64,000 nucleotides of DNA, from assembly GCF_921293095.1 (NCBI RefSeq), contig NC_060259.1, positions 26,605,812 to 26,669,811 of the forward strand. Reading direction: 5' to 3'. Positions 11,347 through 22,230 of this stretch are shown in pieces. How positions within the stretch are numbered: position 1 is the first letter of the stretch; each line of letters opens with the position of its first letter. Source of the stretch: Ischnura elegans. Lineage: Eukaryota > Arthropoda > Insecta > Odonata > Coenagrionidae. The notes under the pieces were generated by a model. That model was not told where the DNA came from and did not search any database. It saw only the letters and a program-made list of their open reading frames with translations. The position numbers and the translations under genes were made by a program.

Positions 11347-12600
11347 CACTGTCGGTCGCCTCCTAATACCATACATCTACATATTACCCTGAAAGCCACC
11401 TTCAGAGGTGTTTGACAGGGGGTAAGCCATCACCAACATGCACCAGAGGATTAAAATTTACTTTCACGAACATGCACAACGTAACATGTACGCTACATAT
11501 GACACAGAACCTATGGAATTAACCCATATCCCGCCTATGAAGGCAACCTGACTATGAAGCTGGGACATGCAAAATATCCTTTTAGAAAATTAGAAATACT
11601 AGGAAAATTTAGAAACGTGTTTACTAAGGAACACAAAGATTAGTAACCCACACCACCAGCCAACTAACCTATTTCTAAGTCCTAACGCTGCCGTTAAAGT
11701 CTCTAATCCGTCGCGGAAAAAACGACATTCTAAATCTGTCTGTCCTACAGTCTAGCTCTCTTATTTTATTTTTATGATCTGATCTACCGTAGTATGCTAG
11801 CGTTCGTAAGATCTAATTCTAGAAGCTTCTAATTAATAAGATTCGAACTTCGTCATAAAATAAACTGCTCTTGAATTTACGGAAAGTTTAGTTTTAGTTT
11901 AGTTTCCAATCTACGGTCTGATAGTGATTCCCATCCGAGTATTTCTAAGAGGTCAGTAACACTAAAAAGACTGTCGTAACGGCTTTTCGCGTACCTTGCT
12001 GCTCTCCTCTGTGCCAAATGGGGTCTAATAAGGGAGAAGTAGCTAATGTCCCTCACTTTGTCGTCGCACTTCCCTAGTATTCTTATAAAAAATCCTAACT
12101 CATGATTAGATTGACTAGTTATTTCCCGAATTTGTTTATTCTTCGATAGATAATTTGTGAGTGTAACTTCAAGATATTTTACGGATTCTACAGTCTCTAT
12201 CTGGGTACCCTGAATGAAATAGCTATGTTATGGGGAGTTATTTTTCCTATAATTTCATAATTCCGCTTTTTTTAAATTAAGCTCTAGCTGCCACGCATTC
12301 CATCATTCTTGGATTGCAGTATGGTCGTTCGTTACTTCATCCCTCTTTTTACTATTGCGGATTCCCCTGTACAATGCAGCGTCGTCTGCAAATAATTGAA
12401 GTTTATTGTCGACTATTTCCCCAATATCTCTCGTATGGAGAAGGAAGAGCAGTGGGCCTATGATACTACCCTGAGGGACACCAGAAGTGACTCTAACCTC
12501 GTTGGAGACTGCCTCGTCGGCGAAAGCGAATTATCGCTCACAAGTTCTCTGATCCATGAAATAATATCATCATCTAGGCTTCTGAGCCATGGAGTGCCAC
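11347..12600 (-). mobile_element. Jockey/CR1-type LINE 3' half
   Basis: Read on the minus strand from 12600, the translation contains a SWIRELVSD segment, GVPQGSIIGPLLFLLH, the LQLFADDAALYRGI active-site box, a short palm/thumb segment and a C-terminal FFPRRIRDFN motif typical of Jockey/CR1-group reverse transcriptases. A 3' UTR follows down to about 11366. Frames are broken and the 5' half is missing, so it is inactive. Confidence 0.65.
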
Positions 12601-12971
12601 TGCCCAGCCGAATGTTTTTACGTGCTGTCTCCAGTCTTATGCTCTCCGCCCGAAACGGTTCCTTACATTGGGCTATTCGATGCCTGATGTCTATCTTGCT
12701 TCTACTATCCCAGTTAATAATGCTTCCAAGGTAGGAGAATGGCTCCACTTGCTCATATCTCTCTCCTTTGTGGCGAATATCGGCCACTTTTTTCCTTCTT
12801 TCGCATACAATTTCAATGGTTTTCTTCCTATTTATTTTGATATTGCATTCCTGAAACAATTTTTCAATATTTTTCATCGAGTCCTGTAGGTCTTCCTCGT
12901 TCCTTACCATGTCATATGTGAATCGTGGCATATTTATTTCTTCTCCATTCAACTTGATCCCTATGGCTACT
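12601..12971 (-). pseudogene. RTE-like reverse transcriptase fragment, fused in frame to a different LINE
   Basis: The segment reads IKLNGEEINMPRFTYDMV (a decayed YADD box), then KINRKKT, FSYLGSIINWDSRSKIDIRH and QCKEPFRAES. This is the C-terminal RT and thumb of an RTE-like LINE related to, but clearly diverged from, the element at 3.7-7.1 kb. At about 12600-12620 the same open frame runs into the Jockey/CR1-type sequence, giving one uninterrupted 223-codon chimeric frame (12458-13129). The catalytic Asp-Asp pair is lost. Confidence 0.6.
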
Positions 12972-13345
12972 CGTTTTTTCTGCGACCGATAAGAGACTTT
13001 AACGGCAGCGTTCGGGCTAAGAAATAAATTAGTTGGCTGGTGGTGTGGCTTACTAACCGATGTGTTCCTTAGTAACACGTTTCTAAATTTTCCTTGTATT
13101 TCCAAATTTTCTAAAAGGATATTTTGCATGTTCCAGCTACATGGTCAGGTTGCCTTCATAGGCGGGATATGGGTTAATTCCATAGGTTCTGTGTCATTTG
13201 TAGCGTACATGCTACGTTGTGCATGTTCGTGGAAGTAAATTTTAATCCTCTGGTACATGTTGGTGATGGCTTACCCCCTGTCAAACACCTCTGAAGGTGG
13301 CAGTCAGGGTAATATGTAGATGTATGGTATTAGGAGGAGGCGACC
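12972..13345 (+). repeat. Inverted copy of the Jockey/CR1-type 3' tail (right arm)
   Basis: This stretch is the reverse complement of 11735-11347 with modest divergence. It starts at the CGTTTTTTC..GCGAC block that encodes the terminal FFPR motif in the other copy and ends in GTATTAGGAGG. It lacks the 308-bp insertion present in the left arm. Confidence 0.75.
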
Positions 13346-13450
13346 GACAGTGTGTCGTGAGGAAAGGATATGGAGAGAGGTGTGGAGGCGTAGGTATCAG
13401 CCTGCTCGTGATGAAAGGCGCCAAGGAGAGCACGACGGCCGATCCGACTT
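13346..13450 (-). repeat. SINE-A body fragment, right arm
   Basis: It contains GCGTAGGTATCAGCCTGCTC and GATGAAAGGCGCCAAGGAGA, the reverse complement of 10905-11036. Because it adjoins the LINE tail in both arms, SINE and LINE tail were already joined before the duplication. Confidence 0.65.
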
Positions 13451-13489
13451 TTCCAAGTGTACCTTCGCACTTCATGATGATTGAATCAC

Positions 13490-14110
13490 GTGTTTGTGAT
13501 GAATAATTTGTTTCTCCTCCAAAATTCTGCTGCTCTCTCTCTCTCCTCTGTCGTTTCGCCTTCCTAAACCAAAATCTCCTATTTCGTTCCCACCCCTCCC
13601 TTCCCCGACTGAAGCGTTCCAGTCTCCCATCACTACTAGATTTTTCTACCCGGAGTCTCTCTAAATACTTCCTCGATCTGTTCATACACCTCATCTACTT
13701 CTTCCTCCCTATGATTACTAGTGGGCATGTAAACTTGAACTACAAAAAGGTTGGTGGGTCGAGCCTCAATATTTATCACCAAATTCCTAACCCCTGCCTG
13801 GTACCTCACGCTTACCCAACTTGCCGTTTAATACTACAGCTACCCCTCGCAGGCTTTCCTTCCCACCACTATATATAACCCTATAACCATCACTCCAATA
13901 GTCCCCCCATCCCTTCACCTCACCTCGCATAATCCTAAGATATCTATCCTCCCTTTATCCAACTCCCTTTTGATATTTTCAAACTTCCCCGCCCTCACCA
14001 TTGTCCTCACATTCCACGTCCTTACATTTACTGCTGCCTTCTTTTTCTCCATCTTCTTGCCCAAGGGATGGGATCTGATATTTAGTAAGAAAATTTTCAT
14101 TCTGATCATA
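13490..14110 (-). pseudogene. LINE APE-endonuclease fragment
   Basis: On the minus strand it reads VRTWNVRTMVRAGKFENIKR, DILGLCEVR, YWSDGYRVIYSGG and DWNASVGEGRGG, the N-terminal half of an APE endonuclease of an RTE-like LINE. Frameshifts interrupt it around 13700-13900. It probably belongs with the RT fragment at 12601-12971, with the inverted arm inserted between them. Confidence 0.6.
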
Positions 14111-14756
14111 TTCAGACAGTAAAATCGGAGGCTACGTCTCCAAGGCCTTCTGCGCCGTTATACAGAGATTGAAGATCTTCCAGCTCTCCAATGTTATTAT
14201 TCAACGATTTTTTTCCCCCATGGTCGTATGTTGCTCTCCGATCTGGGAGATTTCAGCGCCATCTAAAAATCTCAACCTTTGAACTTGTAACCCATTTCTT
14301 TGCAAATAAAGTGAAGTGCAGAGCCCTCAACACGCGCGATATTTCCTCTAACGATATTCTCTCTTCTCCCTTCATTCACAACACTCCACCCCTTCAACGT
14401 GGCTTAATATGTATTTAAATCACCCTAAACACCATCAAAAATTGTCCTGAACTCCTTTCTCCACGGAAAAAAGTGAAAGGGCTACCACTTCGCACTCACG
14501 CCTCGAATACACGGCAAGCATATAGGATCCAGCGCAGAAAGAATTCATCATCATAAGTCGACAATCCTAAGATTGGTTTGACGCAGCTCTCCTTTCCTTT
14601 CTCCTATCCGCCAGCCTTTTCATAGTGACGTATTTCTTCTCTTTTACATCCTAATGTAACGTGTCCTAAATAACTCATTCAAGACCGTTCCCTGCCCTTC
14701 ATCTCTTCCACCTGTCCATGTACGTTTTTTTTTATCAGATCATCATTCACAGGGAC

Positions 14757-15345
14757 GGTGTGGGGCGATTAGGGGCCCTCGCCTGGGGCGCATGATGGGG
14801 CCCTCCTTACCGGGAGATTCGGGAGTCCTCCCCTGGAAATTTTTAGGAAATTGAAAGCACAAAAATGGATTTTGAAGCTATTATGGTTTTAAAAACTAGA
14901 TAAAACTGAATAAAGATAGCAATTCCGTAAGAAAAAATACTGTGAAAAGTGAGACTTTCACAACTTATAAAATTCAATAAAGCGTTACGGTTCTATTATC
15001 TATTTAGTGAATTTGTTCCCTGAAACTGCACTGAAATCTAAGAAACCTCTAAAATAATCTTTTCGAATAACTCTCTCAAAAAACATCAGACTTCCTTTTA
15101 TCTTCTGACACATTTATTTTATTAACATATTTTATAGTCTTTTTCTACTGAGTATGTCATGAATAAATCAAATAATGAAAACGCAAAATTTTAAAATTGC
15201 AAAATAACTCTGGTTCAACTAATCTGAGTATTTTTCATTACGCGTTTCATATACGCTTCACGATAGACGCGTGCGTTATTCCCAATGCTCCGGGCCCTCG
15301 GCGATCGCCGACCAGCAGATTTGGCCTGAACACCCCCAATTATGC
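14757..15345. repeat. GGGGCCCTC repeat family, copy 1
   Basis: The start (GATTAGGGGCCCTCGCCTGG), interior (TTGTTCCCTGAAACTGC, TCTTTTATCTTCTGAC-like wording) and end (GGGCCCTCGGCGATCGCCGA) align with 42028-42612. It is inserted into an RTE-like LINE fragment. I saw no coding content, so it is probably a non-autonomous DNA element. Confidence 0.6.
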
Positions 15346-15368
15346 CTCATGCTGTGACCCTACTAAGT

Positions 15369-15412
15369 TTTACTGTCATCTTCTTAAGGCTTTTAGAAGA
15401 TGACAGTAAAAA
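15369..15412. repeat. Short perfect hairpin
   Basis: TTTTACTGTCATCTTCT is followed after about 10 bases by its exact reverse complement AGAAGATGACAGTAAAA, then an A-run. It lies at the junction between the GGGGCCCTC repeat and the LINE fragment. Confidence 0.7.
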
Positions 15413-15505
15413 AAAAAAGAGGCATCTTTTCTTCCACTCTTCTTAACACTTCCTCATTCGCACTCGGTCGATCCACTTCTTCTTCATCAATCTTCTTCGG
15501 TAGAA

Positions 15506-16212
15506 AGAATTAATCAGTGAAATAATTAAAACGCAAAGTGAAGGGGCGCGATTCCTTAAAACTGCTTCGAGCGATCAGTATGTTCTCCATAAATTTCTAA
15601 TGAAGAAGAGCTTCCAGAGATGCTACGTGCTACGTATAGCTTGAATGAGCAATAAAGGACAGATATTTCGGAGAGACACGGACAGCATCGTCTAATTTCA
15701 GGACCTCACAATATTTCCAGTCCGAAAGAAATTATGAAATAAGAAAGATATATTGTCAAGCAGTTTGGTATAGGGATTCAGTTTCCCCGTACAAGTAATA
15801 ACTTAAAATTAAGGAACTTAAATCAATACATGCAAGTACGGCTTGCCGTGGACTTACGATACTTTGAGCACCTCCTATGAATCGGCGTCAGGTTTAACAT
15901 TTCCTAAGAACAAGTGTACTTCAGGTTGCAGAAGCAATGCGTTTCCGGAGCGAACATTTTCAGCCACCATGAACAAGTTTACATAACTCAGAAACTCATC
16001 AAGCGTACATAACTCAGAAAGTATACGTTTCTGGTCCAAGGTTTTGTTGGAATTTTTTTTGGGTCGAACTCTGTTCCCTCAAGTGTCTTACAGCATGCTA
16101 CTATTTTATTATTTATTCTTTTGCGGGTATCTAGATGGGACAGATAAAGTTTCTGAATCAATAATGGGTTCGATGCTTTTAAATGTTTAACTTTACATTT
16201 CTTGTCATGTAG
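15506..16212 (+). other. Intron sequence before the second coding exon
   Basis: No gene or repeat recognised. It ends at the 3' splice site TTGTCATGTAG that precedes the exon at 16213. Confidence 0.35.
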
Positions 16213-16569
16213 GCACTCATCAAACGCTCTGGAGAAACTCCACGAGTGAGCCGTGCGCTCACCAACCCCACTGATCTGCGTAACGTGAGGGATCTAGGGA
16301 TGAACCTGAACAGGTTGAGGATCAGGATTCCGAAGGCTAGGAAGAACAAATGCAAGACCCGCGGTGATGGAACTCGAGGCTTGAATGCAGCCGAGGCCAA
16401 AAATGTGGTCAATGAAGCAAACGGAGAGACCATCGACGACGACAATGCCTGCAAGAAAGGCGATCCCGTCGAGCAAAAGGCTAATAGCGGCCTTTCAATC
16501 ACTGAGACTTCTGTTTCCATGCTTCCAGCCCAGGGAGAGGGAAAAACGTCCAAGACACCAGAAAAATAG
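16213..16569 (+). CDS. Predicted secreted protein, C-terminal coding exon
   Basis: The exon follows a 3' splice site (TGTAG at 16208-16212), opens in phase 0 and runs 118 codons to TAG at 16567-16569. It begins ALIKRSGETPRVSR, continues with a basic region (LNRLRIRIPKARKNK), two cysteines, and an acidic/polar tail ending TSKTPEK. It is highly charged and probably disordered. Phase 0 matches the donor at 9938, giving a 256-residue product across a 6.3-kb intron filled with mobile elements. The Lys-Arg pair just after the junction could be a prohormone cleavage site. Joining the two exons is inferred from splice phase and composition only; extra exons between them cannot be excluded. Confidence 0.4.
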   Translation, partial: ALIKRSGETPRVSRALTNPTDLRNVRDLGMNLNRLRIRIPKARKNKCKTRGDGTRGLNAAEAKNVVNEANGETIDDDNACKKGDPVEQKANSGLSITETSVSMLPAQGEGKTSKTPEK

Positions 16570-16630
16570 AAGGTATGACGGTCAAAAATTTCTTTTTCGG
16601 AAAGGAAGAAAAATTGAATCAAAAATTAAC

Positions 16631-16817
16631 TTTGTTATATTCCATACAGTATTTATTAAAAACTCTACCGGTTTTTGGTCATTTTAAGTCATTATCAAGA
16701 GGTAACAGAAATCAGCAGAAGTTCAGAAGTTAACAGAAGTTCTGTTACCTCTTGATAAATAGCTGTAGCTGTCGAAACCGGTGGAGTTTTTAATAAATAT
16801 TGTGTGGGATATAACAA
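16631..16817. repeat. Fold-back (inverted repeat) element
   Basis: Arms at about 16631-16709 and 16740-16817 are imperfect reverse complements, sharing TTGTTATAT, TTTATTAAAAACTC, CCGGT and TTATCAAGAGGTAACAGA. It lies just 3' of the secreted-protein stop codon, within its likely 3' UTR or next intron. Confidence 0.7.
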
Positions 16818-17370
16818 AGCTTATTTTTTATTCTATCGTGTCACCACTCCACGAAGTGAACTCGCGAACTATTGATTTGAGAGAAAGAATTATTCATACA
16901 AATATTTTTCAAAATATTTATTCACTGACTCATTTATTTCCTATTTCTATTATTACCATGATGGTTTTTTTATTCCCTTTTTCCTGATTTGAATGCCACA
17001 CTTGGTGTATTAAGAAGGAGAGAATTTTTCATTTGAAATCTGTGTATGATATGGCTTTCAAGAGGAAAACATTATTCTCGTCTATTGAATTTGCTTCGGG
17101 AATACGATGGGATACGAACGCATACGCTAATACCGATTGTAAATCCACAACAGGGGCTGATTTTTGTGAAAACTGGTCCCGAAAATGGCTCCGAAAACTA
17201 GTCTTGTTAAAATCTTAGCTGGTCTTGCAATTTTATCTTGGTACTTTCCTTTGGATAAATAATTAATTATTTCTGCTGTATGAGCCCAACACCCTATTCT
17301 TCAATTTTGTAACCATAATCACAGCAAAATACTGCCACATACAATCCCATTCGCTGTGTATTGTATATTA

Positions 17371-18251
17371 GGGTGTAGCGAAAAAACTCAAGTTACAAAT
17401 TTCGTGTCGCTATAGCGCGGAAAAGTATCGATACGTTAGTGCAAGAAAAACAAAAAAAAAGAGTTATTAAAATCGGACGTCATCTTCCGATCCCGCAAAG
17501 CACCTGAAAAAATGACAAAAATGAAAAAAAAAAATTTTTTTTCGTGGTAAAAAAAATAAAATTAATATCTTTTAACGCTGTAGCAAAAAATGATTACAAA
17601 TAGTATAGATTATTATTAGTGTAGACATATTTTTGCTTTCATACGGTTATTTCCGATCACACAAGATCATTAAAAATGCATAAATTTAGCAATTTAGCCG
17701 GTTTTTCAGTAGCTATGCAAAATCGAAAAAATATGCGAGGTTGATTTTCAAGGCAATTGTAGACATGTAAGTGCTATATATAGATGAATTTCTGATTTTC
17801 TCTGGAATGTAAGAAAATTTAACTAATCTGGGTTATTCCACCTCCATGCAAGGAACGCTTCAGCTAAAGGTTCAGATTTTGATCAAAATTCCTAATTAAT
17901 TATTACACAACTCTGAAAAACGACTAAATTGCAAAATTTATACATTTTTAATGATCTTGTGTTCGGAAATAACCGTATGAAACCAAAAATATGTCTATAT
18001 TAATAATAGCATATACTATTTGTAATCATTTTTTGCTACAGCGTTAAAAGATAACATTTGGCATTTATTTTATTTTATATTTACCACAAAAAAAACAGTT
18101 ATTTTCATTTTTGTCATTTTTTCAGGTGCTTTGCGGGATCAGAAGATGACGTCCGATTTTAGTGATTCTTTTTTTTCTTGTACTAACGTATCGCAACTTT
18201 TCCGCGCTATAGTGACACGAAATTTGTAACTTGAGTTTTTTCGCACCACCC
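17371..18251. mobile_element. Long-TIR fold-back MITE with TA target duplication
   Basis: This is an 881-bp element. Left end GGGTGTAGCGAAAAAACTCA and right end reading GGGTGGTGCGAAAAAACTCA on the opposite strand extend into arms of about 330 bp each (17371-17700 and 17930-18251). A core of about 230 bp lies between them. TA dinucleotides flank both ends (17369-17370 and 18252-18253), as in Tc1/mariner-type insertions. There is no coding capacity. Its core recurs inverted at 22034-22230. Confidence 0.8.
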
Positions 18252-18253
18252 TA

Positions 18254-20767
18254 TTGTATATATCAATCATAGATCGTTCTATTTTAATTCCTAGGTGGCA
18301 CTGAAACTCTTAGTATTCTATCATTCTCTTTCGAATTACTAACTTTCAGTTCATTATTTTCATCCAGAATCTCAACCATATATGATAGACTCTGCTTGAT
18401 ATGGTAACTCCCAGTAAAAAAATAATCAAGTTAATTGGAGTTAATTCTGGAAAGTCTAAAATGTCAGAAGCAGTCGTCTCTCTGAACTATCTCTTCCCCC
18501 GTTTCCAACGCTTATTTTCACCCTCTGCTCTCAAGTATTTTCGGAACATTCTCTAGCTTTCATTGCATTTGTAACTTCCTCACTGATTTCAACATCACAA
18601 TCAATCCGTTTCCCAATTCCATTATTGAGAAAACATTCTATTCAATATTTTCCTGTTTTTGGTAATGCTTCATCATCCCAACTGCTATCTAGTAAATCAT
18701 ATTTTTCCTTAATATTACCATAACCCATCTTAATTTAATCACAATTCACGATTGAGTCGATCCTTCAGTCATTAATTGAGCTCGCTTGCCCTTGAACGCC
18801 GTTATCAGCACACTGAACTCTAAATTACCATCTACTTATGATATAACATCCCGAAATCATCTATCCAGAATCAAAATGTCACCCTTTTCCATGAAAGTTT
18901 TGAAAGTTATTGCAAGATTGATTTTAAAGTGTCGGCATCATTTTGTTTGGCCAAATAAGTTCCAGGAATATCAACCACAACCCATCAGTGGTAAAAATAG
19001 TAAATAGTATACAATGGGGAACTAGTACTGTTCAAGTTACCGGTTTGCAGATTAAAAAGAATAACTATCAGCCCTTGAGTAACTGATATAACATTCGAAT
19101 TTCTCGTCGACGTTAACATAGTACAACGTAACTCAGTTACTCGTTCCCATGACAAATCTGTAAAAGTTCGTAGCCAAAGAGTTCTCTGGAAAATGGAAGT
19201 CGCAAAGTGGCGCATGCGGTCTTCTAAATCTGCGATTTTGTCAATAATTAGACTAATTTTAGAAACACGCGAAGAACTACTGATGCAATAGATACGGAAG
19301 ATGGGAATTTCATTGGTATGAGTCCGCTTATTGAAGATGATCTTTACAGACCATAATGTTTCAGGGAATTATCCTCACAGTAATCAATCTGCAATCTAGC
19401 TTCCATGGTACGAGGCGGAGATATTTTGTAGCGGTACATCCACAAATGAAACAACACTTGTGCGTAGATGAAACGCGAGGAAAAGACAAATTGAGCTCAT
19501 TTTCATAATCTACATTCTCACAAAATCCAGCAGTTTTCGAAGCAAACTTCGGGAACAGTTTCCACAAAAATCAGTCCTTGTGGTGGGTACTACAATCGAT
19601 ATGAGCGTTTGCGTTCGTGAGAGAACGAAATGTTTATAAAATGGTCTATGAAGGGTATTTTGGAGAGCCGGAACACAGAGAAAACAGGACAAATTGGCCA
19701 AAATAGCATTCTATGTTCTTTTTTTCGCGATGTTTCACCACCAAAAAAATTTCGATACACTAGCAGAAAAGTATTAAAAAACGCCCCCGGAAAACATATT
19801 TTCTTCGTGGCCCTCTCAAAGATATTTTTTGAAAACATGTGTTAGAAATTTTCAGATCGACGCCATTTCATATTTTCCCGCTGAAAATCGTTGAAAACAA
19901 TTGAACATTTGCTCCATTAAATAAGCTTTCAAATTCCGCAAATCGCATTAAAAAATATGGTTTCTTGACCGAGATATCTCCGCAAGAGTGAAAATCGTAT
20001 ATTAGAGCTAGCCGGCCCTGGTGGGCCACTAGCGGGCAGGAAGTGTGGGGACGTTAGTCCTATTTGATCCCAAATCACATGCCCTAAGTTCGGAAAGAAT
20101 CCTGGAGGGGGGACTTTTCACCCTCTTATTTAGCTATGACCTTTGGGAATAGCAAGACCCAATTAATTTAAGTTCGAATTGGTAATGATATTAAAACTCT
20201 TCTGCGATGGCTACCATCTTCCCCATCGATACTTTCCTTAATTTTTAATTGATTGCCTCCTATTTGACATTTTATCCTGACAAATTTAAAGGGTCAGCGT
20301 TTTTCCCCATTTCCTGGGAGTAATAGTGCCGATTTTAAATGAAAATTTGCCGGTAAGTTGTCTGCCAGAATAAAATAAGGAACAATAGTTAAAGAAAGTT
20401 AATGAAACACAATTGCTAAATCTTTTAAATCATGAAAGGACAATTTGAATTCAGAAAATTACAGCGCTTGCATTTTTTTTTATTAAATCGATATAAGACA
20501 GACATCATAAATGTAAAAACCCAATCGCATTTCTACATTTTGCGCACCGAAAATTTGGGGGTAAATCCATATAATTCCACAATGTGAAAATCCATTACAT
20601 TAAATACAATACATGAAATACCTGAGCACCTAATACATTAATGCTATCAGAAAAGTAGGCCACAAAACGGTTTATTTTTTTCTGGAGATACTCCATGTGC
20701 TTCCCAGGTGTGACGCCGAACATAATTCCTTAATTGGAAATGAAGGAGTAAAACTGTGCTATGTTCT
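18254..20767. other. AT-rich non-coding stretch
   Basis: No gene is supported. Open frames near 19.4-19.9 kb on the two strands mirror each other and have no recognisable domain. Confidence 0.35.
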
Positions 20768-20866
20768 CTATTATATTAATATGGGCACGACCCGGGTTTC
20801 GTAACGTAGTTACATCTTCAGTTACTACGTTACGAAACCCGGGTCGTGCCCATATTAATATAATAG
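20768..20866. repeat. 43-bp perfect inverted repeat
   Basis: The arm 20768-20810 (containing GGGCACGACCCGGGTTTCGT) is exactly reverse-complementary to 20824-20866, with a 13-base loop. A perfect match of this length implies a young hairpin or recent homogenisation. Confidence 0.85.
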
Positions 20867-22033
20867 TGAACCTGACAAAGTTTTACTCCTTTATTTGCAA
20901 TATGGAGAGGTTTCACAAAGCCAAGCCTGAAGTTATCAGTTAAATAACTCCTCTGGAAAGTCTCAGATGAATATTTAACTTATACTTTCTTTAAAACTTT
21001 TAGGTGCTTGATTTTCATGCTATACGTATGATTATTGTGAACATGTCTAAGTCGTTTCTCGCTTCTCTTTCCGAAGATGACAACGCTGGTGTGCTAATCC
21101 ACTGTCAACTACGATTCAAATGAAGAAAATGAGGCAATAAATGGTAAGTGTTTCGCTTTTTCCCCATGACTTGGCTAACTTACAGCTCATAACTTATGAT
21201 AAAATACAAGATTAATAACTTGGTAAAAAAGAATGGACTGACAATCTAAAGGAAACGCTAACTACATGCGGAGGTGACCTTCCCTGACATTCACGTACCA
21301 TCGCCCCCTACGTGTAATGCAGCTTCTTTTTAATTCCACGATGCTATTGTCGTTCGTTAATTCCATATTCAAAACATTTCGCATTTCTATACACACAAAA
21401 CAGTATCTGAACAAGCTAACACAGAGTAATGAACCCAAAGCTTTACAAAGAGAGGGCAAAAAATGGATAAGCGCCGGAAGTAAAGCATAAACGCGGTTTT
21501 ATGGAGCATCAGAGAATGTGGGGAGATAGAAGCTGGCAGAGCATGGGACAAGTTGCAATTTTCTAAAGAAGAGAAACCAGAGGGAAATGCTCGGGTAGTG
21601 CTGTGTCGATGAATACACTCCTTGGGAGGGGTCCCCGCTTCTCAGGCTTCTCTGTCAGTAAGACACCGGGAGGGCATTTCTTCCCTGGCTCATATTATCA
21701 CCTACGAGCACCTTTAACAACCAAAAACTGACATTATTTATTTTAATTTGAAGCAGAGATCGGCCAAGTAGCATTTTTAGTTCACTTCGATATTAAATAT
21801 TTGAAAAATTTCTACGTTTTGGGTGGTTGTGCGATAATTATAAAGTTCTCATCAGCCACAAATCGTTTTGATTTCTCCCCCAGTGTTAATTTAAGATGCA
21901 CGTAATGCAGGTGTAATTATCAAGATTTGTTTTTTTTGGCGAATATGTGAAAAAATAAAATTCAAATGAATCACAAAAAATGTTCTTTCGCAAAACGGTT
22001 TTGAAGTATTGATTTTGGGATAAGTATACACTC
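20867..22033. other. Non-coding stretch
   Basis: No gene is supported. A possible tiny exon at about 21005-21140 (consensus donor GGTAAGTG after an acidic SEDDNAG reading) needs a frame change and is not called. Confidence 0.3.
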
Positions 22034-22230
22034 ATACAGGAATTTTGATCAAAATCTGAACCTTTAGCTGAAGCGTTCCTTGCATGGAGGTGGAATATCC
22101 CAGATTAGTTAAATTTTCTTACATTCCAGAGAAAATCAGAAATTCATCTATATATAGCACTTACATGTCTACAGTTCCTTGAAAATCAACCTCGCATATT
22201 TTTTCGATTTCGCATAGCTACTCCATCATT
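22034..22230 (-). repeat. Partial copy of the fold-back MITE core
   Basis: It is the reverse complement of 17700-17905, sharing TTAGCTGAAGCGTTCCTTGC, TGGAGGTGGAATA and ATCTATATATAGCAC. The long arms are absent. Confidence 0.7.

Larger units (their letters stand above)
14545..15505 (-). pseudogene. RTE-like LINE 3' end, split by an insertion
   Basis: The 14548-14750 part matches the 3' end of the LINE at 3.7 kb: CATCATCAT tail, then GTCGACAATCCTAAGATTGG and TTGACGCAGCTCTCC. The match resumes at about 15420 with CTTCCACTCTTCTTAACACT and CACTCGGTCGATCCACTTCTTC. About 660 bp of unrelated sequence (14757-15416) separates the two halves, and roughly 70 bp of the LINE is missing at the junction. 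Confidence 0.6.

Noticed and set aside
21005-21140. Possible small exon (acceptor TTTTAGGTG, donor GGTAAGTG) reading MSKSFLASLSEDDNAG
   Set aside because: The acidic reading needs a frame change to continue and there is no partner exon with matching phase. It may be a transposon remnant, but the support is too thin.
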